From assembly GCA_002342035.1 (NCBI GenBank), contig DDPE01000035.1, positions 19,505 to 83,504 of the forward strand: DNA of 64,000 nucleotides. The letters are read 5' to 3'. A program made the translations under genes and the position numbers. This document shows, piece after piece, positions 44,293 through 53,106 of the stretch. The number at the start of each line of letters is the position of its first letter. Position 1 is the stretch's first letter. The notes under the pieces were generated by a model. That model did not search any database. It was given only the letters and a program-made list of their open reading frames with translations, and was not told the origin of the DNA. Source of the stretch: Asticcacaulis sp. UBA2476. GTDB lineage: Bacteria > Pseudomonadota > Alphaproteobacteria > Caulobacterales > Caulobacteraceae.

Positions 44293-44339
44293 AAGTTTAA
44301 GGGGAACGCTACTCAGGGAAGCTGTTAAAAATACCCGAA

Positions 44340-44930
44340 CTATTCTTTAATCTTGGAAATCTTGGTGCCGTCGATGGTGACACCCGCCATCAGACCTTGC
44401 TGATTGAAGGTGAAGGCATAGGCGTCATCCTTTAACGTCGAGGTCGACAGGTTTTTCGCCACACCTTCATCGACAATCACGACCGTTGGGCCGACGCCGA
44501 TTTCCCAACCTTGGGTGTCATGGATGTATTTGACAGCATTGTCGTTCATCAGGAACACGGCATAGCCGTAGGACTGCGCCCCGGCCTGAAGACCCCAGGA
44601 ACCGGAGAACGAGTTATAATAAGAATCGGCCTTACCTGAATGCATCAGCACGCCTTCACCGTAAGCACCGCCGAAAACCAGACCAGCCTTGACGATATTC
44701 GGGAAAATCAGCACGGCCTTGGCCTTGGAACCAATCAGCTTGGCAGTAGGGTTTGACGCATAGAGGCTGTTGAGGGCCTGATTGGCTTCGACCGTCAGTT
44801 CGCCTTTGGTGGCCGCTTCGGCGGGTGCGGCGATCAGCGCAGGAGCGACCGTCGCTGTGGTCAGGGCCAGAGCCATGGCGAGGCTCATCAGCGTCTTTTT
44901 CGGGGCGGGCATTACAGCAGTTTTCGTCAT
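44340..44930 (-). CDS. SYLF (YSC84) domain lipid-binding protein
   Basis: A 196 aa exported protein with a signal peptide (residues 1-40, cleavage near PAEAA) and a SYLF domain (about 60-190) with the motifs KAVLIFPNIVKAGLVFGGAYGEGV and SGSWGLQAGAQSYGYAVFL. SYLF domains bind phosphoinositides in eukaryotes; the bacterial role is unclear. The start at 44930 is preceded by AAGGA. Confidence 0.9.
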   Translation of the reverse strand: MTKTAVMPAPKKTLMSLAMALALTTATVAPALIAAPAEAATKGELTVEANQALNSLYASNPTAKLIGSKAKAVLIFPNIVKAGLVFGGAYGEGVLMHSGKADSYYNSFSGSWGLQAGAQSYGYAVFLMNDNAVKYIHDTQGWEIGVGPTVVIVDEGVAKNLSTSTLKDDAYAFTFNQQGLMAGVTIDGTKISKIKE

Positions 44931-45035
44931 AGGGTCGTTCCTTCGGGGTTGTTGGAATTGACGACAACCTACATCCGCCCGCGTGAGGAATCCCATGCGG
45001 ATTGTCAGGCCATAAATAAGGATAACATCAGGCGC

Positions 45036-45707
45036 TCATAGCCCCAAAAGCGGCCTTGGGCCGGGACACAACAGTCGGCCATAATCACGGTCACGGCGGC
45101 GGAACACCCCCGGAAAATCACCCATCTTATCACCGATATCGAGGATGACCTGAACATGCAGATGCGGGGCCCAGCCGCCGTTTTCATGGGCGTCACCAAG
45201 CGTTGCGATCACATCCCCTGCCGCAACCTCTTTGCCGACATAGAGTTCCTCAAGACTGTCACGGCTGAGGTGACCATACAGCGTCCAGAACACCAGATCC
45301 GGCGTGACCATATGCTCAAGGATGATCGTCGGGCCGTAGTCTTTCAGGTTATCGTTGTCCTGAAAACTATGGACACGACCGTGGATCGGCGCATGAACCT
45401 CAGTCCCAGCCGGTGCCCAGATATCGAGCGCCAGATGGATCGTGCGCGGCTCATCCTCAGCATTGGTGGCGGCAAACACATCGCTGTCGTACAGCGCGCG
45501 GTCTTCGTCATAACCGCCGATGCGGATACCGTCACCGATATCGAGCGGCATGTCCGTGCTCCACCCTTCGGCGGCCATGCCCGCCGCATCTAACTTAAGT
45601 GGCCGCGCCGTGTTCAGCCCCGCCATGACCGGCGCCGGTTTAACAGTGCGCGCGGATAACCAGTCCTGATAAAGCTTAAAACGGGCGGTTGCAGCAGCCA
45701 TATCCAT
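45036..45707 (-). CDS. Stand-alone M23-type peptidase domain
   Basis: A 223 aa protein with an M23/lysostaphin-like fold: zinc-ligand motifs IHLALDIWAPAG (HxxxD) and HLHVQ, plus LYGHLSRDSL. It has no signal peptide, so it appears cytoplasmic, unlike most M23 enzymes. The sequence, including the ending GPRPLLGL, resembles the middle domain of large fusion proteins that combine an aminoglycoside-phosphotransferase-like kinase, this M23 domain and a class III aminotransferase. Here the domain stands alone. The ATG at 45707 follows AAGGA. Confidence 0.8.
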   Translation of the reverse strand: MDMAAATARFKLYQDWLSARTVKPAPVMAGLNTARPLKLDAAGMAAEGWSTDMPLDIGDGIRIGGYDEDRALYDSDVFAATNAEDEPRTIHLALDIWAPAGTEVHAPIHGRVHSFQDNDNLKDYGPTIILEHMVTPDLVFWTLYGHLSRDSLEELYVGKEVAAGDVIATLGDAHENGGWAPHLHVQVILDIGDKMGDFPGVFRRRDRDYGRLLCPGPRPLLGL

Positions 45708-45842
45708 GAAGACAATCCTTTCTATTGCGGCGATTAGTCATAGCGTAGTGTTGCATCGCTGATAAAGCCGATTATTCTGTGATTATCAGCGTCACAAGGC
45801 ATCCGCGCGCTTTCATACTGAACTGTTAAAGGCTCTCTGATC

Positions 45843-46244
45843 ATGGCTCAGGCCCACGCCCGTATCGGCACCGAAAACTTTAAGACCGACATCGAAGCCG
45901 GTGGGCGTACGCTGATAGCCGACGAGCCGGAATCGCTGGGCGGCAAGGGCGCGGGCTTTACGCCCTATGAGCTATTGCTGTCGGCGCTGGGAGCCTGTTC
46001 GTCGATTACCCTTAAGATGTATGCCGACCGTAAGGGTTGGCCGTTGACCGGCATCGATGTGAAGCTTCATCACACCAAGATCGATGACCGATCCGTCATT
46101 ACCCGCACCGTGACCTTGACCGGCGATCTGAGCGACGAACAGCGCACCCGACTGGCCGAGGTGATCGAGCGCACCCCGGTGACCCGCACACTTAAGGAAG
46201 GTGCGGATATCGCGACAACCTTTATTGAGAACACCGGAACATAA
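45843..46244 (+). CDS. OsmC family protein
   Basis: A 133 aa OsmC/Ohr-fold protein, a family of thiol peroxidases that reduce organic hydroperoxides. GGKGAGFTPYELLLSALGAC carries one conserved cysteine; the second peroxidatic cysteine of OhrA/OsmC is not visible, so enzymatic activity is uncertain. The ATG at 45843 is preceded by AAAGG. Its 3' end overlaps the convergent AlkB-like gene by 23 bases. Confidence 0.88.
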   Translation: MAQAHARIGTENFKTDIEAGGRTLIADEPESLGGKGAGFTPYELLLSALGACSSITLKMYADRKGWPLTGIDVKLHHTKIDDRSVITRTVTLTGDLSDEQRTRLAEVIERTPVTRTLKEGADIATTFIENTGT

Positions 46245-46839
46245 TCGACAACCTGCGTCCGCGCGGTCGGATCAGGCCGCAGATCTTATCCGACCGGCGC
46301 GGCGCGATACCGTGCATCCACTGATACCGTGCCTCACCCGCGATCAGCAGCAGGCTGCGCCGGTGCAGATAGTACGACCTGACATCCTGACGGGCCTTAT
46401 CGGCGGGACGCACAAAATCCATCATCAGGCCGGCCCCCAGGCTTAGAATCGCTACGGATTTTACCACCTCGTTATCGCGGTCCATGTGCGCGCCAATGCC
46501 CTGCCCCGGCTGATATTCATTGACGCCAAACCGCGTCGCTACACATGGTAAAATACCATCGGCACATAACCGCTCAGCCACCTTGCCAAACCGATCCGGC
46601 GGCACAGAGGCGCGGTAGGCTTGCGCCAGCCCCAGTTCGGTATCGTCATAATCACCACCATACCATTGCCGCCGTCGCCCCAGTTCCAGCGACCACGGTC
46701 GGGCGTCGATATCCGCCATGAGCGCCGCCTCAAGCGCCTCATCAACATAGTTTGCGCGATAAACCAAACCCGCTAAAGCCGGTGGATCAAACAGGCCCAG
46801 CACAGGCGGACCGCCACTAAGTTCACAGACACTTACCAT
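46222..46839 (-). CDS. AlkB-like 2-oxoglutarate/Fe(II) dioxygenase
   Basis: AlkB-type enzymes remove alkyl groups from DNA, RNA or protein. The 205 aa product has the iron motif HMDRD (in YQPGQGIGAHMDRD), the distal His in YQWMHGIAPR and the 2-oxoglutarate-binding arginines in RGRRLSIMFR. It resembles the ALKBH8-like group rather than E. coli AlkB. Start at 46839 (MVSVCELSGG) is preferred over 46875. Confidence 0.88.
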   Translation of the reverse strand: MVSVCELSGGPPVLGLFDPPALAGLVYRANYVDEALEAALMADIDARPWSLELGRRRQWYGGDYDDTELGLAQAYRASVPPDRFGKVAERLCADGILPCVATRFGVNEYQPGQGIGAHMDRDNEVVKSVAILSLGAGLMMDFVRPADKARQDVRSYYLHRRSLLLIAGEARYQWMHGIAPRRSDKICGLIRPRGRRLSIMFRCSQ

Positions 46840-46902
46840 GAACAAATAGTGAACATAAATTCCGCCGGTTCTCAAGCTTTATTTGCGTGCGTCACGCAAA
46901 GC

Positions 46903-49900
46903 CTAAAACTTGAAACCGGTGCGCAGGCTGATCGAATAATTGTCATAGTCGCTGTATTTTTCGCCCTCGGCCTCCAGCGACAGGTAGCCATATTCATTGC
47001 CCGCCGAAATGCGCATCCCCACCACCGGCGCCCCGCCCGTGATGTCGCCGCCGTTCAGGGTAAAGGGCGTGCCGTCGCCAAAGCGGGCGACCGTATCATC
47101 GATATTGACCAAAAAATTGCTGCGGTAGCCGACCCAGGCTTCGGGCCGGATCAGGGCATCTGTTTTGGCGCGCCCCAGATAAAGGATCGCCGCGGCACTG
47201 GCCAGATGACTGGTGCGGTCATCGATGCTCAGGTCAAAGCTGGAGCCGCCGCCGGTCTCGGTACGGGCATCTTCTTTCAGGCCGTAATAATCGACTGAGA
47301 CCACGGGTTTCACACTGACCGGCCCCAATGCCGTCTCATAGGACGCGCCGAAATTGCCGCTTAAAGAATAGCCGTTCCATTTGCCGGTCGAAATCAGCGC
47401 GGAATAGTCAGACAGCAATTCCCGCTCGCTCTTGAACATCGTCCGGCCCATACCCGCACTGGCCCAGCCCTTAAGCTTACCGGCATTGACGCGCCAGTAA
47501 CCGCCGACCGTGATGTCTTCGGCGGAGGTCGTTTCATTGGCGGTGGCATAGGTGTCCTGCGGCGATGTGGTCGTATAGGACACATAGACGCCGATGGCCT
47601 GATGGCTGCCAAGCCCGCGTTCGGCCCCGCCCGCAAAGCTGAAACCGGTGCTTTCAAAGCCGGTCGTCTCCCCGCGTTCGCGCTTTAAGCTATAGCCATA
47701 TTCCTGGAGCCAATACTGGGTTTGCCCTTCATCCGGCAAGAAGGATTGCTTGGCCAGGGACTGGTTCAGGGACTGATGGCCCTTGGACAGGGTCAGCAGG
47801 TTTTCACCGGAATAGTCGGGTAGAAAAGCCGTATAGACCTTGGTGAAGCCGGATTGCGTGGTTTCACTCAACATCGTGGTGGTCGTGTCTTCGTCGCTGG
47901 CGGCCGCCGTCAGAATAGCGCTCAGGGCCGAATATTCATTCACATTCAGGCCCGACTCGGCCTGAGTGCGCACGCGGAAATCGGCATAGAGATTGGTATT
48001 GGCCTCACCGGTCGCCAAGGCCACCTTATAGAGCCACGGCACGTTCTCATCCATATCCTCAAGATCAAGCGTGCCGTAGTCGATATTGGAACCGTTCAAG
48101 AGAGTGAACCGGGTCGGGGTCTGGATAATCTTATCCAGCGACAGGTAAAGGGCCGCGCCATCATCAAAGGTGGTTGTGCCGGAATTGATCAGGATTGGTG
48201 TGTCCGGGCTTTGGGTTTGTAACACCATATAAAGCTCAGCTTCGCTGCCCAGATGCAGGGATGACAGGTTAAGCTGCGACCCTGCCGACAGACCGAGACG
48301 GGCATCGGCGATATCTACGGCCACCGTACCGGCGCCGGTCAGCTTACCCAGCACGATCGCATCGTCGCTAAGATTGAGACTATTCGCGCCTGCGCCAAAA
48401 TCGACATTGCCGTAAAGATAGCCACCGCTAAGGTTAAGGCTATCATTGCCGGAGCCGAACTTGACATCGCCTGCTATATAGGGCGCAGCATAGTCGTCAT
48501 CGTCAGGATATTCATCGGTGATGTTGAGATTCGTTGCCACCGTATTGCCGCTCAGGTCGATGGCGACCCCACGATTAACGGCGGTGTCGGTGACATCGTC
48601 TTCGTCCTCATCGCCCGGCGTGATGCTGGCGGAAATGCTGCCGTTAACGGTGATCGAGGTTAGGGTGTTGGACTGATCGCGGATGGCCGTGGCATTGGCG
48701 GTCGTGCCGTAGCCATAGGCCGTAATCGACCCGCCGGTTTTGATGTTCAGTGCCTGCAGATTGGCACCGGAAGCTATATCCAGCCCATAGGCCGTATCAT
48801 AATCGGTTGTGGTTGATGACGCCCCCAAAGATCCCGATATATCGAGTTGCCCGACTTGCGCCCCGGCAAGCAGTGACAGCCCGCGCGCTATGCCCTCATA
48901 GGCGGTCGCCCCCACCGATCCGGAAATCGAGATACCGTTGGTGATGGTGGTGTCATAGCCGCGCCCCGCGATCTGCACCGCCGTCGCGTCTATGCCTTCA
49001 TAGATACCGTAGCTGGCGACCGACCCGCGGATATCCAGACCGTGATTGATCTCATCGGGTTCAATCGCCGTATCGCCAACCACAATCGGGCTAAGGGTGA
49101 TGGCCTTGCTGTCTGAGCCGATCAGAAGGGCAGCATTACCCCCGTACTGGGCGATGCTGGCCGTGCCTTCTTCGGTATCTTCGATGCCGTTACCGTTTTC
49201 ATCGGTATTGTCATCATCCGTGCTGGTGACCGCCCCATTAATCAGCACCCCTTGGGTGACGTCGTTGGAAATGCTGACCAGGGCCTTGTTCTGATAGAGA
49301 TCATCCGCCTCCAGCAGGTCGAGATAGTCCTCACCGATACTGGTATAGCGATAGCCGGTGCCGGTGATACTGCCATCAATGATCAGCGCGCCGTCGATCA
49401 GGCCGGAGATATCGACTGCCGACGAATCCTTACCCGTCGCACTGATCGAGCCACTGATATAGGTCTGGCCGGTCTGGGTGCCGGCCAGATTAAGGCCTAT
49501 GACCTTATCGCCCAGAACCGAAATAGAGCCATCAAAGATGAAATCGCCGGTACGTCCGCCTTCGAGCGAGATGCCATAGGATTGATTACCCTGCACGGTG
49601 ATCGTGCTGTCGATATCGACCGCACCGGTCAGGAGGCCGGTAGCGCGCACCCCGTACCGGCCGGTGCCTTCTGCAAACACCCCGTCGACCAGATCATCAT
49701 CGTCTTCGTCCTCAGACGTGTAATCATCAGTGACGGTGATGGTGCCGGACAGGTCGACGGTCGTTGTTCTGGCACCGCTGATCAGCACGCCGGTTGCGTT
49801 ACTGTCTGACCCCGACATTTCCAGCGTGCCGTTGAGCGTGACGGTGTTGTCGCTGTCGACCGTGACCGCCGTCCCGCTGGTCAGGGTAATCGAGCCATCG

Positions 49901-50049
49901 CTGGTGACATCGACATTGCCGCCGGTTGAGGTTGCAACCGGCGTGGTGGTCGCCGTAGACACCGTCGTGTCTGCCCAGGCCACAGGTGCTGCGCCCACCG
50001 TCAGAACAAGACCAAGCGCCGTGGCGCAGCGGAAGCGGGATATGGGCAT
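46903..50049 (-). CDS. Autotransporter with beta-helix passenger
   Basis: A 1048 aa type V secreted protein. Signal peptide at residues 1-26; a passenger of repetitive short strands (about 30-740) rich in Thr, Gly, Ser and Asp with recurring SISATG/SGSI units and several DEDED-type acidic clusters; and a C-terminal autotransporter barrel (about 770-1048) ending in Phe (SYSISLRTGFKF). The acidic clusters could bind calcium. The function of the passenger is unknown. Single gene. Confidence 0.9.
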   Translation of the reverse strand: MPISRFRCATALGLVLTVGAAPVAWADTTVSTATTTPVATSTGGNVDVTSDGSITLTSGTAVTVDSDNTVTLNGTLEMSGSDSNATGVLISGARTTTVDLSGTITVTDDYTSEDEDDDDLVDGVFAEGTGRYGVRATGLLTGAVDIDSTITVQGNQSYGISLEGGRTGDFIFDGSISVLGDKVIGLNLAGTQTGQTYISGSISATGKDSSAVDISGLIDGALIIDGSITGTGYRYTSIGEDYLDLLEADDLYQNKALVSISNDVTQGVLINGAVTSTDDDNTDENGNGIEDTEEGTASIAQYGGNAALLIGSDSKAITLSPIVVGDTAIEPDEINHGLDIRGSVASYGIYEGIDATAVQIAGRGYDTTITNGISISGSVGATAYEGIARGLSLLAGAQVGQLDISGSLGASSTTTDYDTAYGLDIASGANLQALNIKTGGSITAYGYGTTANATAIRDQSNTLTSITVNGSISASITPGDEDEDDVTDTAVNRGVAIDLSGNTVATNLNITDEYPDDDDYAAPYIAGDVKFGSGNDSLNLSGGYLYGNVDFGAGANSLNLSDDAIVLGKLTGAGTVAVDIADARLGLSAGSQLNLSSLHLGSEAELYMVLQTQSPDTPILINSGTTTFDDGAALYLSLDKIIQTPTRFTLLNGSNIDYGTLDLEDMDENVPWLYKVALATGEANTNLYADFRVRTQAESGLNVNEYSALSAILTAAASDEDTTTTMLSETTQSGFTKVYTAFLPDYSGENLLTLSKGHQSLNQSLAKQSFLPDEGQTQYWLQEYGYSLKRERGETTGFESTGFSFAGGAERGLGSHQAIGVYVSYTTTSPQDTYATANETTSAEDITVGGYWRVNAGKLKGWASAGMGRTMFKSERELLSDYSALISTGKWNGYSLSGNFGASYETALGPVSVKPVVSVDYYGLKEDARTETGGGSSFDLSIDDRTSHLASAAAILYLGRAKTDALIRPEAWVGYRSNFLVNIDDTVARFGDGTPFTLNGGDITGGAPVVGMRISAGNEYGYLSLEAEGEKYSDYDNYSISLRTGFKF

Positions 50050-50292
50050 GAAACGACTTTCGGTTATCTTAATTTGACCAGAGTCGTTAGAGGGGGAATG
50101 GGGGGTAAGTTTGGCCCCTATCTATCCGTCCGGACAAAAACCAGCCGCAAGTTCGCGCATCGTGGCCTGAATATGAAAAGGCCTATACAATGTGTCACAA
50201 CTTAAATGATAACGACCAACCGTGCGCACCAGTGTCATAAAAACGTAGCCGTCACGGCCTAATCAGCAGGGAATTCTCTTAAGGACTTGCTG

Positions 50293-51768
50293 ATGCGTAA
50301 TCTCGTTTATGGCCTGTGTGCCGCCGCCCTTATCCTGCCGTCACTGGCCTGCGCCCAGAGCGCGCCACCGCTTAAGGACAAGGCTCAGAACGTCTATTTC
50401 ATCGACGGTAAGGCTTCACTTAATGAGGCGCTCAAACGCGTGCCCAATGTTGGCCGCGCCAAGAATGTCATCCTGTTTATTGGCGACGGCATGGGCGTCA
50501 ACAGCGTCACCGCCGGTCGCATTCTGGCCGGTCAAAGCCACGGCGAAATCGGCACGACCTATAAATTGGCGTTTGAAGCCTTTCCCTATACCGGCCTGTC
50601 CAAGACCTATTCCACCAACGACTATGTGACCGATTCCGCCAACGGAATTTCCGCCATCACCACCGGCGTGAAAACCATCAATGGTGCGCTGGGTGTGGAT
50701 GGTTCGGTCAAACGCGGGGACTGCCCGTCGGGCTTAAGCGGCCGGGTAATCACCATCGCCGAACAGGCCAGATTAATGGGTCTGTCAGCCGGGGTTGTCA
50801 CCACCTCCGGTGTGACGGACGCCACACCCGCCGGCGCCTATGGCCACACCACAACGCGCGGCTGGCGCTCAGATTCAGAGCTGCCCGCTGATGCGATTAA
50901 GGCCGGTTGCATCGATCTGGCCCGTCAGATGGTTGAGGCCCCGGCCAATGTCCGCATGAATGTGGTTATGGGCGGCGATCTGGCCCGCTTTACCCCGGAA
51001 AGTCAAAAGGGCCGCCGCAAGGATGGCCGCGACCTGACCAAGGCGTGGCTGAAACAAAGCCCTACCGCGCGTTTCCTGCGCACCGAAAGTGAACTGAAAG
51101 CCTTTGATCCGCAGTCAAGCGACCATGTGTTGGGGTTGTTTGCCGCCGGTGATCTGCCCTCCCCCATCGATAAGGCGCAAAACCCGGAAAACCCGGCCCT
51201 TGCCGATATGACCTCGGCAGCCATTGGCGTGCTTGCCCGTAACCCCAAGGGCTTTTTCCTGCTGGTCGAAAGCGCGTCGATCGATAAGTGGCACCACATG
51301 AATGACCCCAAGCGCGCCCTGCGCGATGTCGAGGAACTGTCCAAGGCCGTCGCCGCCGCCCGCGCCGCCACAAATCCAGAAGATACCCTGATTATCGTCA
51401 CCGCTGACCACAGCCACGGCCTGACGCAATCGGGCTATTCCAGCCTGGGCGAGCCGATTCTGGGGCTGGCCCGCGTTGACGGAGAAAATGTGCTGGATGA
51501 CCATAAACACCCCTACGCCGTGCTGAATTACGCGACGGGTCCAGGCGACCATGGCCATGAGGATGATCCGGAACTGTCGCAAGACAAACTGACCGCACCG
51601 GACGCCAAGCACCCGTCTCTGGTGGCTATGGACAGTGCGGCCCACAGCGGCGAAGACGTACCGGTCTATGCCACCGGCCCGCAGGCCCACCTGCTGACCG
51701 GCGTGATGGAATCGAGCTACATCTATCAGGTCATGGCCCATGCCCTAGGCATAGACAGCGATAAGTAA
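50293..51768 (+). CDS. phoA: Alkaline phosphatase, PhoA type
   Basis: A 491 aa periplasmic phosphomonoesterase with a signal peptide (residues 1-20). Metal and catalytic motifs are IGDGMGVNSVTAGR, the nucleophile serine in VTDSANGISAITTGVKT, VTADHSHGL and HSGEDVPVYATGP. The ATG at 50293 follows AAGGA. No clear PhoB box was found upstream, so phosphate control is only expected from the family. It ends 1 base before the convergent dctD stop. Confidence 0.94.
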   Translation: MRNLVYGLCAAALILPSLACAQSAPPLKDKAQNVYFIDGKASLNEALKRVPNVGRAKNVILFIGDGMGVNSVTAGRILAGQSHGEIGTTYKLAFEAFPYTGLSKTYSTNDYVTDSANGISAITTGVKTINGALGVDGSVKRGDCPSGLSGRVITIAEQARLMGLSAGVVTTSGVTDATPAGAYGHTTTRGWRSDSELPADAIKAGCIDLARQMVEAPANVRMNVVMGGDLARFTPESQKGRRKDGRDLTKAWLKQSPTARFLRTESELKAFDPQSSDHVLGLFAAGDLPSPIDKAQNPENPALADMTSAAIGVLARNPKGFFLLVESASIDKWHHMNDPKRALRDVEELSKAVAAARAATNPEDTLIIVTADHSHGLTQSGYSSLGEPILGLARVDGENVLDDHKHPYAVLNYATGPGDHGHEDDPELSQDKLTAPDAKHPSLVAMDSAAHSGEDVPVYATGPQAHLLTGVMESSYIYQVMAHALGIDSDK

Positions 51769-53106
51769 TCAGCCGCGGTAATCGTCCAGAGCAATACCGT
51801 AGCGGGTGATCTTATCGTAAAAGGTTTTGCGCGGCAGTTTCAGCGCCGCGATGACCTCACGCACATTGCCCGCGTACTGGCTCAGGGTTTCGCGCAGGAC
51901 CGCCTCTTCGTATTGGCTGACCTGCTCAGCCAGACCCAAAGACCCGCTGTCGGCAGGCAGATGTGCGCTATCGAGGCCAAGGGCGCACAGTTCAGCAAAC
52001 TGTTCCAACTCACGGACATTGCCGGGCCAGTCATGGCGGCTGAGATAGGCCTGTGTGGCCTGGGTCAGCTTGGGCGGCGGACGGTTCAGGCGCGTCGCCG
52101 CCCCCAACAGGAAGTGCTGAAACAGCAACCGGATATCGTCGCCGCGTTCACTTAAGGGCGGCACGCGTAAGGACACCCCGCTTAGGCGGTAATAGAGATC
52201 GGCGCGAAACTGGCCGTCCTTTACACTTTGGGTCAGGTCGGTGCGGGTGGCGGCCACAACGCGGATATCCAGACTGCGCGGGCTCTCAGAGCCGACAGGC
52301 CAGATTTCACGCGTTTCCAGCACCCGCAGCAGCTTGGCCTGCTGCGACAAACTTAAACCTTCCACCTCATCCAGAAACAGTGTGCCTTTGTTCGCACGTT
52401 CAAACCGGCCAATGACCCTTGCCGCGCCGGGACGGTGCCCTGCCTCTATGCCGAACAGTTCGGCCTGAAAACTCTCCTCGGTCAGGGTCGCGCACCCGAT
52501 ATGGACAAAGGGGCGGCTTTTACGGGCACTTAAGGCATGAAGGGCGCGCCCGACACGTTCCTTACCCACGCCGGTGTCGCCGGTAATCAGGGCATCGACA
52601 TCGGCTTCGGCCACCCGCACGACCACCTGCTTCAGGTAGGTCATGGCGGGCGAGTCCCCCATCAGCAGGTTCTGGGCTGGATTTTCGCGGTCGAGCAACG
52701 CCGCGTGAGCCTGACGCAACTGGCGGTTTTCCATGACCAGATCGCGGGTCTGAAGCGCGCGGCGAACCGACTGAATCAGGTCATCGCGGGCAAAGGGTTT
52801 TGAGATAAAATCATAGGCCCCGTCTTTCAGGGCCTGCACCGCCATCGGCACGTCGCCGTGACCGGTCATCAGGATCACCGGCAGTTCGGCATCAATCGCC
52901 TGAACGCGTTTGAACAGGGTCAGGCCGTCCATGCGTGGCATACGCACATCGGTGACGATCACCCCGTCAAAGGCTGAGGTAATAACCTTCAAAGCATCCG
53001 GCCCATTGGAAAAGCCGCGCACCGAAAACCCGTCCAGTTCCAGCGCCTGAATCTGCGCGGATAAAAGATCGGCGTCATCATCGATGAATATGACGTTTCC
53101 GGTCAT
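51769..53106 (-). CDS. dctD: C4-dicarboxylate response regulator DctD, GAFTGA-less
   Basis: The 445 aa regulator has a receiver domain with phospho-site Asp53 (VTDVRMPRMDG), an AAA+ domain (Walker A GDTGVGKE; Walker B GTLFLDEVEG) and a C-terminal Fis-type helix-turn-helix (GNVREVIAALKLPRKTFYD). The sigma-54-contact loop, normally EAGAFTGA, reads EAGHRPGA: the Phe and Thr needed to touch sigma-54 are gone. It may therefore activate through another sigma factor. Its ATG overlaps the dctB stop (ATGA). Divergent from dctA. Confidence 0.9.
   Translation of the reverse strand: MTGNVIFIDDDADLLSAQIQALELDGFSVRGFSNGPDALKVITSAFDGVIVTDVRMPRMDGLTLFKRVQAIDAELPVILMTGHGDVPMAVQALKDGAYDFISKPFARDDLIQSVRRALQTRDLVMENRQLRQAHAALLDRENPAQNLLMGDSPAMTYLKQVVVRVAEADVDALITGDTGVGKERVGRALHALSARKSRPFVHIGCATLTEESFQAELFGIEAGHRPGAARVIGRFERANKGTLFLDEVEGLSLSQQAKLLRVLETREIWPVGSESPRSLDIRVVAATRTDLTQSVKDGQFRADLYYRLSGVSLRVPPLSERGDDIRLLFQHFLLGAATRLNRPPPKLTQATQAYLSRHDWPGNVRELEQFAELCALGLDSAHLPADSGSLGLAEQVSQYEEAVLRETLSQYAGNVREVIAALKLPRKTFYDKITRYGIALDDYRG

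Noticed and set aside
50100..50292. PhoB box upstream of phoA
   Set aside because: GTGTCAT and GTCAC-like words occur near 50196 and 50232, but not with the 11-base direct-repeat spacing of a pho box.
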